Source: Phymatolithon calcareum (taxonomy: Eukaryota > Rhodophyta > Florideophyceae > Hapalidiales). From it: DNA of 64,000 nt. The stretch is from the NCBI GenBank assembly GCA_977006965.1, contig OZ345379.1, forward strand, positions 1-64,000, written 5' to 3'. The notes under the pieces were generated by a model, which searched no databases, was not told where the DNA came from, and saw nothing but the letters and a program-made list of their open reading frames with translations. A program made the translations under genes and the position numbers. Each line of letters begins with the position of its first letter. The first letter of the stretch is position 1. Below are positions 57,236-64,000 of this stretch, in pieces.

Positions 57236-58487
57236 ACACATTTGTTGATTGAAGTATTAGCACTGTGTTATACTGTACTGTATTGTAGTGTGCAGTTTTA
57301 GGAGGCAGCAACCGTTTTCAATGTATGTAGTACTTTACTGTACTTGTAAATTTGAATTGAAAGCAATTGGTCAAGAATTCGCTCACAATTGAGCCATGCA
57401 TTTGATTTTAGTTTCGTGTGTTCCTTTATTGCAGTGCAGTGCAAATTGGGAAAGGAAAACTTTTTGTGATGAGGCGCTGTGCACAGTTTGGAAAACATCC
57501 AATATTAGGCGAATTCCAGAGACGTCGCTTTCAATAGTGCCCCTCTCGTCTTCTTGATCTTGGGTTTCGACATGAAAGTCAAAATGTTCACCTCTGTGGT
57601 TCGCATAGTGGCAGAACTTTATGTGCCAAACAGAATGCGAAGAATACGGATGTGATTTCTGGATCAGTGGTGAAGCTGCCGTTGGGCGAAGAAAGTCCAA
57701 ACTTGACATGGTAGTGACCCTAACTGGAAGCCAAAACAACTCCATAGTTTAACGGATGGAACCTAAACCACCTCCCTCGTGGGACGGTGCCCTTGTCCAT
57801 ACAGTCATTGCCTAAGAGCGTCATCGCTGCCCTGCAGCGCCTCTAGTGCAAAGCATAGATAAACACGCCGGAAAGACTATCATGTGGACGGCAATGCGCA
57901 CAATGGGGTATCCTGAGTTCTGTAACCAACTGGGTTTCCTGTTGCCGTTTATGAACGCTCAAAGTAGAAGGGGAAAGTCTGGCCTCCCTGCTCATCGTCC
58001 GTGCTGCCCACTCGCTGCCACAGATTTTAGTCGGCTTCTTTTCTCAGCGCTTTAATCACTCCGCACATCATTGTAATGCCGGTTTGGCAGCGGTCTACAT
58101 TTGCTGTGGGTACCACTTGCGATCCGTTGTGAGGACTCCTTCCCGAGTTTCCGCAATTCGTCGCCTTTGCCAACGGTGCTCAACATTAGTTGCAGAACAT
58201 AAATGCCCAATGTGACTTATTGAGTACTGGCCTGGGTACGGATGGATTATCTGGCCGAAACCGCTGCAATGGCTAGTGATATAAAATGAGTTTCGCGTAA
58301 GGTCGTTGCGATTGCCACCAACTCTTGTTCCGAGGAATTAAAATGAGACAGTAGGTTGGTGGCATTTACAAAGACCTCCTAAACTTCTCTGCAGGACAAG
58401 ATGTATTACATACTCCTACTGCTCCCGAGTTGCATGCATTCACAGATATTAGCACTGCACATAGTGACCCCCAATGCTGCGAAAGCC
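57236..58487. other. intergenic, no gene recognised
   Basis: 1.25 kb downstream of the helicase. TACTGTACTGTATTGTAG at about 57270 and ACTTTACTGTACTTG near 57330 lie close to the helicase 3' end. A 120-codon minus frame (57383-57745) with no motif is not accepted as a gene. Confidence 0.45.
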
Positions 58488-58723
58488 GCGACAGGACCTA
58501 CCGTCATCGAGCTGCATGGAACTCATTCTAAGACCGAGCAGAGTGCCGTCAATCTCCCCAATGCCGTACCCAACGCACTTGCCAGCCGCAGAAAGGTGTC
58601 GGAAAACGGAATGCAAAAGGGACACGTTAGCGTGGACAGACAGCGCCTCCCGCGCAACAGTGAATGCTTGCTCATCCTTATCAAGTCCGATGTACCTCTC
58701 GATTTCACAGCTGGATAATAGCG
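58488..58723 (-). pseudogene. rsmH gene fragment
   Basis: 236 bp duplicated from the neighbouring rsmH gene (59695-59930), same orientation. Read in the rsmH frame it stays open for about 78 codons: LLSSCEIERYIGLDKDEQAF ... IGEIDG ... SSMQLDDG. The segment DLGVSS of the parent has become GLRMSS, losing a conserved Asp. It carries neither start nor the rest of the enzyme, so it is a partial duplicate. The retained frame despite many substitutions may be chance or recency. Confidence 0.85.
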
Positions 58724-59112
58724 GCTATGTAGGTAAAGCTTTTTACGTCGAATGCACCTTGCGGAAGGTTTGTGTCGATTGGGTGTGACTTGATGACACG
58801 CTTTAACGTCAATAGCATGCACAGTCCATGGTATGCTTGCACGGAGCGCCAAGCCAAACTGCAATAAGCGCTCGGTCGGTTTCATATCGAAACTAATCGA
58901 AACTCGCACTTGCAGAAATGGAGGCTATCCAAGTGTGTTCCCGTGTACAGTCACTCATTGAGCTCCAAAAATGAGCTTCTCTCCTTGACTCCCTGGTTCT
59001 CCTCTCCAGCTGTGGTGAGCATATACACATGGTTGTTTCAAATTCGCATCTGCGGGTGATCATGTCACCAGCTTAAATCAACTGAGACTAGAGACAATGA
59101 TATCCCTTCCAA
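58724..59112. other. intergenic, rsmH 3' side
   Basis: About 390 bp between the rsmH fragment and the rsmH stop. No feature recognised. Confidence 0.4.
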
Positions 59113-60267
59113 TCAACGATACTTATTCCTCTTCAACCGCTTCGGGGGCTCGCCCGCGCCCAGCTTCCGCACTATCCGCATTTTCGCAGACCTTGAGCGC
59201 ACATTGCGCCGCACTTCTTCCTTTCCCGCGACGAGCGGTTTCCTGGTCAGTACGTCGACTCCTCCAACAACCTCATAATCTCTGAACACGTTCTTCACCA
59301 CCCTGTCCTCAATGGAATGGAACGATATAACGCAGGCCGTCCCACCAGGTCGCAATGAATCAATAAGTTGCGGCAGCACAGACTCGACGGCCTCAATCTC
59401 GCCATTAACAGCAATTCGTAGCGCTTGAAAAGGGAGTGTGGCTGGATGCAGCTTGCCACGGCCCTCACCTTGTCGCAGTAGGACGTCGGCGAGCTGCCGC
59501 GTCGTGGTTATCGGCGCGCGTGACCTCGCCTCCACGATACGCGATGCGTGCATTCGTGACCGTGTGTCGTCTGCGTATCGCCAAAATATGTCCGCCAGCT
59601 CCTCCTCTGGGGTACAGTTCACGATATCCGCTGCCGTACGTGTCGTGCCATGTGCATCCATTCGCATGTCCAGCGGGCCATCGCGCATGAATGAAAAGCC
59701 ACGCTCACCGTCGTTGAGCTGCATGGAACTCACGCCAAGATCAATGAGAGCGCCGTCAATTTCCCCAATGCCGCAACCAACGCACCCAAGAGCCGCAGAA
59801 AGGTGTCGGAAATCGGAATGTAACAGGGAAACGTTGGTGCGGGAAGACAGCGCCTCCCGCGCAATGGAGAGCGCTTGCTCATCCTTATCAAGTCCGATGT
59901 ACCTCTCGATTTCACAGCTGGATAATAGCGCCGAAGCGTGACCGCCTGCGCCCACTGTGCAATCAAGAAAATTTCCCACTTTGGTGCCTGAAAAGTGGTC
60001 GAGTATTTGAGGCAGCAACACTGGCTCGTGTGGCTTGGCGGAGACGGAACTTGACATCGGAGCAACTGCTGTGGCCGTTGGTTGCGATGAAACAAAACGA
60101 CGGCGGTTCCCGCACTGCGGAGCAATAATGCGTATTCTGGACCATGGCCGTGTTGCGTTCTGAATCACGGAAAAAGGAATTGAAGAGAAACAAAATTGCG
60201 TCATGTTGCAGCGTCCATGGAGCATCTTGATGGCATCGACGGTGCCAAGGCCCGCAATTGAGCTCAA
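59113..60267 (-). CDS. rsmH: 16S rRNA (cytosine-N4) methyltransferase RsmH, organellar
   Basis: 384 residues, about 75 longer than bacterial RsmH (MraW), the excess being an N-terminal S/R-rich stretch that looks like a plastid (or mitochondrial) transit peptide. The enzyme uses S-adenosylmethionine to methylate N4 of a cytidine in the small-subunit rRNA decoding centre (C1402 in E. coli numbering). Seen: HEPVLLPQ at the mature start, SAM-binding FLDCTVGAGGHASALL, YIGLDKD, DLGVSSMQLND, GFSFMRDGPLDMRM, FQALRIAVN, and ISFHSIEDRVVK, all standard family blocks in order. The C-terminus RNVRSRSAKMRIVRK is also typical. Stop TGA. The start at 60267 is the first ATG; later in-frame ATGs are possible. 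It is divergent from the DUF2301 gene; a partial copy lies downstream. Confidence 0.93.
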   Translation of the reverse strand: MSSIAGLGTVDAIKMLHGRCNMTQFCFSSIPFSVIQNATRPWSRIRIIAPQCGNRRRFVSSQPTATAVAPMSSSVSAKPHEPVLLPQILDHFSGTKVGNFLDCTVGAGGHASALLSSCEIERYIGLDKDEQALSIAREALSSRTNVSLLHSDFRHLSAALGCVGCGIGEIDGALIDLGVSSMQLNDGERGFSFMRDGPLDMRMDAHGTTRTAADIVNCTPEEELADIFWRYADDTRSRMHASRIVEARSRAPITTTRQLADVLLRQGEGRGKLHPATLPFQALRIAVNGEIEAVESVLPQLIDSLRPGGTACVISFHSIEDRVVKNVFRDYEVVGGVDVLTRKPLVAGKEEVRRNVRSRSAKMRIVRKLGAGEPPKRLKRNKYR

Positions 60268-60446
60268 GGGCCTGAATGCTTGATCCCGTTCTAGTCGTAG
60301 AAAAGGAGATCATAAGTCTTCAAAAAGATCATTGAGCTGCTTTTTGTACCTGAGATCTTGCAAACTGAACGAAGTCGAGAGCGAGCATTCCCAGGGTCAG
60401 GCTCTCTAAAGACAACAACCGAATCTCGACTGACTGTGCATGCACC
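60268..60446. promoter_or_regulatory. shared divergent promoter region
   Basis: 179 bp separate the start codons of rsmH (minus) and the DUF2301 gene (plus), so both promoters must lie here or inside the 5' codons. No TATA box is evident. Both products appear plastid-directed, so co-regulation is plausible. Confidence 0.5.
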
Positions 60447-61226
60447 ATGAATCAAGCATTGTTCATCTCACCAGGAGCAATTGCTCAGGTGGGCTTGCGC
60501 TCTGCAAGCCGCTTGCCAAAAACGATATGCCGCACCCGGAGGCCTGTACCGACGATGGCACAGGCGTCTGAAGGGCGCGCCAGCCGCGTAGTGGGCGGTC
60601 CCTACCCCGGCCATTACGGCGAGTGGAGTCTGACGCAGGGAGACGTAGACGGCGTGTTATTCTATCGCAGCTCGCTCCTGGTAAGCGCTGCCTCGAGTGC
60701 ACTTGGCGTATTGCTCGCACACACGCCGTGGAGCAGCGGACTTGCTCTTGACATGCTATTCGGGGTGCACACAATTGCGTTCGGATGTGCAATTGCTTCT
60801 ATTCACATATATCTCACATCGATGCATAATCTGCTAAAAATACTGTACGCGAGCGGCGTCGCGGGCGCGGTCGCCGTTCTGGCCTCTGGCGGCGGAATTG
60901 GCGGCCCTGGTCTGGTGAATGAGGTGCTTGCGCAACCAGCACTTATGCTTGCGGTCGGATGGCAGTTTGTTGCGCTTACTGGAGTGTTCTTCAAGGAATC
61001 GGTCTGCTTTGGTCGCTTAGAGGCGCTTGTGCTTACCCTGCTGGTGCCGATACTGGCTGGTGGACACTTTATTGGCGTTGTACAGGGGGGTGTGGCGGAT
61101 GCTGGATTGGCCGTGTTTGCATTGGGCTACTTGGTTTTTGCCGCCCGAAAGTTTACGCAAGAACCGAGGGCGGATATCGGGGACCGATCCGTGTTCGATT
61201 ACTATGCGAAGAACGACTCCCAGTGA
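60447..61226 (+). CDS. DUF2301 family membrane protein, probably plastid
   Basis: 259 residues. The first 40-45 (MNQALFISPG ... RTRRPVPTMAQ) are basic and S/R/A-rich, a likely transit peptide. The mature part begins with YRSSLLVSAASSALGVLLA and has about six to seven hydrophobic segments. The block SIHIYLTSMHNLLKILYASG fits the DUF2301 pattern (HIYxTPxHxxLxxL). Members occur in cyanobacteria, red algae and plants; biochemical role unknown. Stop TGA. The gene shares its upstream region with rsmH. Assignment of family is good, localisation is inferred. Confidence 0.8.
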   Translation: MNQALFISPGAIAQVGLRSASRLPKTICRTRRPVPTMAQASEGRASRVVGGPYPGHYGEWSLTQGDVDGVLFYRSSLLVSAASSALGVLLAHTPWSSGLALDMLFGVHTIAFGCAIASIHIYLTSMHNLLKILYASGVAGAVAVLASGGGIGGPGLVNEVLAQPALMLAVGWQFVALTGVFFKESVCFGRLEALVLTLLVPILAGGHFIGVVQGGVADAGLAVFALGYLVFAARKFTQEPRADIGDRSVFDYYAKNDSQ

Positions 61227-61883
61227 CGTTATCGCCCATCTCGACGTCTCAATTCCAGGGGGTGCGCGATGTTGAAATGAAGTGATGGCTTACTATATAT
61301 TTTATTGTTGGGGATAGCAACGACGCCTATACAGTACAGTAGTGCAGACAAGGAGTTTGGGTGGGTGACTTGTGCTGACTTGAAATTGGGTTTTATTTAT
61401 TGCCAGTGAAGCTGCATCGCTAGTTGAAATAAGCCAAGCCTGTTGGGATATAAAAATGGGAGCTGGACTACATGCTGTAACCTCCTCTGTCTGTCTTGCT
61501 GACTTCTTATGATACATTCTGGTCCAATTTGCTCTGCGCGAACTTCTCTTCTGCGCCGTGAGCCTGGACTGTCATACTCAGGCTGCTGATCTTCGTACTC
61601 GAGTATGATTGCACATATTCGTTCCTTCGATTCAGCCAATGGAAACACCTCCCGCCAAAAATTCAGCCCCAAACATTCCTGATACTCGCCGATGGAACAT
61701 TAGATCTTCCCGCCAAAACGCGCAGTATCTTTGCGGAAACGCAGCGCATACGTTCCGCAGTTTCGAACCCACGTCCTGCACGGCATCTGCCGCGACATCT
61801 TTCACGCAGTCGACTGTCCACACGACGAATTAAGCCTAGCGAATAAGCACCAGCACTTTCTCCACCACGGAACCCGTATCACC
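61227..61883 (+). promoter_or_regulatory. MCM6 upstream region with two E2F-type sites
   Basis: Between the DUF2301 stop and the MCM6 ATG. CTCCCGCCAAAA (61649-61660) and TTCCCGCCAAAA (61707-61718) match the E2F consensus TTSSCGSS with the usual A-rich side, 224 and 166 bp before the ATG. A CCAAT box is at 61636-61640. MCM genes are classical E2F targets in plants and animals. TACAGTACAGTAGTGCAG (about 61330) near the left end belongs to the gap motif noted elsewhere. Confidence 0.55.
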
Positions 61884-64000
61884 ATGGCTGAAGCAACTCC
61901 TGAAGCGGGCACGCCCATGACTCCATTGACCCCGTCGCGGATGCCAGCAGTCGTCTCAACTCAAGTTGATGAACTTTCCGAGGCCGTTGCCGGGCTCTTC
62001 ACCGAATTCCTTGAGACCTTCACTGACAACCTAGAACCCGAAGCACCTGCCGATCCCGATTTTCCCAACAATCCCCAAGTGCGACCTTCCGTCCCGGTCT
62101 ATGTCTCCCAGCTGAACACTCTCAAGGAGCGCATGCGCACAACACTCTACGTCAACCATGAGCACATGGTTCGATTCAGCACTGATCTCGCTGGTGCCGT
62201 GGAGGAGGAGTTCTTTCGTTTCGAGCCCATTCTCCGCAAGTGCGTCGAAGATTTCGTCGTCAAGTTTCTTACGCGGGATACTGCCGGCGCGGTGCAGGAA
62301 AGCGAGCTCCGTGGTCGCAGTTACTGGCTCTCTGTGTACAACATGCCATCCGTCCGCAAACTGCGCGACCTCCGTTCCAATCACATCGGCGGCCTTTCGG
62401 CCATTTCCGGCACTGTCACGCGAACGTCAGAGGTTCGGCCGGAGCTCTTGCTCGGTACCTTTGCCTGTGGTGAATGCGATGAGATTTACACTGACGTTGA
62501 GCAGCAGTTCAGGTACACCGAACCGCCGATGTGTCCTCATTGTAATAACAAGAAAGAATGGAAACTTGACGTGGAGAGAAGTACCTTTGTCGACTGGCAG
62601 CGTGTCCGTCTCCAGGAGAACGCCGCAGAGATTCCGGCTGGCTCTATGCCGCGAACCATGGATGTCATTCTCCGCAACGATAACGTTGAGAGCGCGAAGG
62701 CAGGGGATCGTATTGTTCTCACCGGTACGCTTGTCGTCATTCCCGATTCCGTTAGTCTGGCGGGTGCAGGGGAGCGGGTGCAGGCCGTGCCTAAGGGCGG
62801 TGCAACCCTGCGAAGTGATGGTTACAGTGGCGTGAAGCAGTTTGGAGTTCGTGAACTCGTCTACCGCCTGTCGTACCTTGCATCACACATCGCGGCAGCA
62901 GAAGCCAAGCCGGATTCCGCAGCTGTTCGCGGAGAAGAAGAAGAGGATGAAACGTTTGACAGCGTTCTACGCAGTTTTACGCGTGAAGAACGTGACGATA
63001 TTGGGCTGATGAAATCCCAGCCTCGTTTGTATCAGAGTATGGTCAGCAGCATTGCGCCGACCGTGTATGGTCATGATGAAGTCAAGCGTGGAATTTTGCT
63101 CATGTTGTTCGGCGGTGTGCATAAGGAAACTCAAGAAGGTATATCGCTTCGTGGCGATATTAACGTGTGCGTTGTTGGTGATCCCTCAACTGCGAAAAGT
63201 CAGTTTCTGAAATACATCGTCAACTTCATGCCAAGAGCGGTCTATACCAGCGGCAAAGCGTCTTCCGCAGCGGGGTTGACAGCCTCTGTCGCAAAGGACC
63301 ACGAGACGGGCGAGTTCTGCATTGAAGCTGGTGCGCTCATGCTCGCGGACAACGGAATTTGTTGCATTGATGAGTTTGACAAAATGGATATCAAGGATCA
63401 AGTAGCTATTCATGAAGCTATGGAACAGCAGACCATTTCAATTTCGAAAGCTGGTATTCAAGCCACTCTCAACGCGCGCACGTCAATTCTAGCAGCTGCA
63501 AATCCAGTTGCGGGCCGCTATGACCGATCCAGAACGCTCAAGCAGAACTTGACTATGTCTGCACCTATCATGTCTCGTTTTGATCTTTTCTTCGTTGTTC
63601 TTGATGATTGCGAAGAGTCTTCTGACTATAACATTGCCAGATTCATTGTCAACGTTCATCGTGGAGGTACGAATGCTCTCCCGACCGAATTTTCTCAACC
63701 GCAGCTGCAAAGATATATCCGTGCCGCGAGGATGATCAAGCCGGTAATATCTCCAGAATCTCGTAACCTCCTAGTTGATTCCTACAAGCGTTTGCGTCAG
63801 GCTGACTCTACAGGAGGTGGGCGTTCTGCATATCGAATCACCGTGCGTCAGCTGGAAAGTCTCATCCGCCTGTCGGAAGCGCTTGCGCGACTGCATCTTG
63901 ACGATGTTGTTCGACCGCACTACGTGCGAGAAGCAGTTCGTCTTCTGCGTAAATCCATCATTCATGTCGAAACCGAAGATGTCGATTTGAACGAAGGTGA
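61884..64000 (+). CDS. MCM6: MCM6, replicative helicase subunit (partial, runs off window)
   Basis: 705 codons to the window edge, no intron; ATG 61884 in the context ACCATGG. MCM6 is one of six subunits of the MCM2-7 ring that unwinds DNA at replication forks in the nucleus. Seen: N-terminal domain with zinc finger cysteines C195, C198, C217, C220; Walker A GDPSTAKS at 432-439; TSGKASSAAGLTASV; Walker B IDEFDKMD at about 495-502; sensor 1 ILAAANP; arginine finger SRFDLFF (Arg565); and YRITVRQLESLIRLSEALAR, the lid block that fits MCM6 best among the paralogues. GISLRGDINVCVVGDPSTAK also agrees with MCM6. All ATPase motifs are intact. The C-terminal domain lies beyond 64000. Confidence 0.95.
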   Translation, partial: MAEATPEAGTPMTPLTPSRMPAVVSTQVDELSEAVAGLFTEFLETFTDNLEPEAPADPDFPNNPQVRPSVPVYVSQLNTLKERMRTTLYVNHEHMVRFSTDLAGAVEEEFFRFEPILRKCVEDFVVKFLTRDTAGAVQESELRGRSYWLSVYNMPSVRKLRDLRSNHIGGLSAISGTVTRTSEVRPELLLGTFACGECDEIYTDVEQQFRYTEPPMCPHCNNKKEWKLDVERSTFVDWQRVRLQENAAEIPAGSMPRTMDVILRNDNVESAKAGDRIVLTGTLVVIPDSVSLAGAGERVQAVPKGGATLRSDGYSGVKQFGVRELVYRLSYLASHIAAAEAKPDSAAVRGEEEEDETFDSVLRSFTREERDDIGLMKSQPRLYQSMVSSIAPTVYGHDEVKRGILLMLFGGVHKETQEGISLRGDINVCVVGDPSTAKSQFLKYIVNFMPRAVYTSGKASSAAGLTASVAKDHETGEFCIEAGALMLADNGICCIDEFDKMDIKDQVAIHEAMEQQTISISKAGIQATLNARTSILAAANPVAGRYDRSRTLKQNLTMSAPIMSRFDLFFVVLDDCEESSDYNIARFIVNVHRGGTNALPTEFSQPQLQRYIRAARMIKPVISPESRNLLVDSYKRLRQADSTGGGRSAYRITVRQLESLIRLSEALARLHLDDVVRPHYVREAVRLLRKSIIHVETEDVDLNEG

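Noticed and set aside
54256-57311. Several 60-170-codon frames on both strands over the helicase gene
   Set aside because: Shadows of a GC-rich 1053-codon gene with all SF1 motifs in one frame.
59730-60125. 131-codon frame similar to a 128-codon frame at 58523-58909
   Set aside because: The similarity is real but reflects duplicated rsmH DNA read out of frame; the true frame is that of rsmH.
1-64000. CRISPR arrays, bacterial operons, rRNA or tRNA genes
   Set aside because: No regularly spaced repeats of the right size, no operon-like gene packing, and no recognisable rRNA or tRNA signature by eye; a tRNAscan run would be needed to exclude tRNAs.

Overview
The window looks like nuclear DNA of a red alga, most probably a florideophyte such as Chondrus crispus. 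This is inferred from gene content and was not searched. The four conserved genes at the right end (a MOV10/SDE3-type RNA helicase, an RsmH methyltransferase with an N-terminal extension like a plastid transit peptide, a DUF2301 membrane protein and the replicative helicase subunit MCM6) are uninterrupted by introns and closely packed. Everything to their left is gene-poor and full of decayed transposons, as in a repeat-rich, intron-poor red algal genome. No bacterial operon structure, CRISPR array or rRNA was seen, and no tRNA was recognised by eye.

Layout. 0-15 kb: decayed sequence with a tnp2/Plavaka-like transposase fragment, dispersed repeat pairs, a kinase-gene fragment and a hAT transposase remnant. 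15-20 kb: two non-coding DNA transposons with clear terminal inverted repeats; one has a 7-bp target duplication, the other carries palindromic subterminal motifs. 20-26 kb: a 2-kb reading frame broken by four TAG codons, facing a second tnp2-like transposase remnant. 26-31.7 kb: the first copy of a 3.1-kb segmental duplication, then a retrotransposon gag gene and a possible LTR. 32-40 kb: an NLR-type locus (NB-ARC plus WD40) interrupted by one TAG, followed by a second, deleted copy that keeps the same 3' flank; a LINE fragment sits just behind its polyadenylation signal. 42.8-44 kb: a decayed gene for a secreted protein built of 37-38-residue repeats. 44.6-46.3 kb: an intact 500-codon gene of unknown function. 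46.9-47.5 kb: a 5'-truncated LINE with a 13-bp target duplication. 48.2-53.3 kb: an intact kinase-like gene, the second copy of the 3.1-kb duplication, and an inverted, broken kinase copy. 53.4-53.8 kb: a foldback element. 54-64 kb: the conserved gene cluster.

Functional links. The helicase family acts in small-RNA silencing and repression of retroelements, which fits the transposon load only by association. rsmH and the DUF2301 gene are divergent, share 179 bp, and probably both serve the plastid. The MCM6 upstream region has two E2F-type sites, fitting S-phase control. The kinase-like family appears six times in whole or in part, so it has been amplified locally. The NLR-like protein resembles the STAND switches used in innate immunity or cell-death control, but this copy ends early unless the stop is read through.
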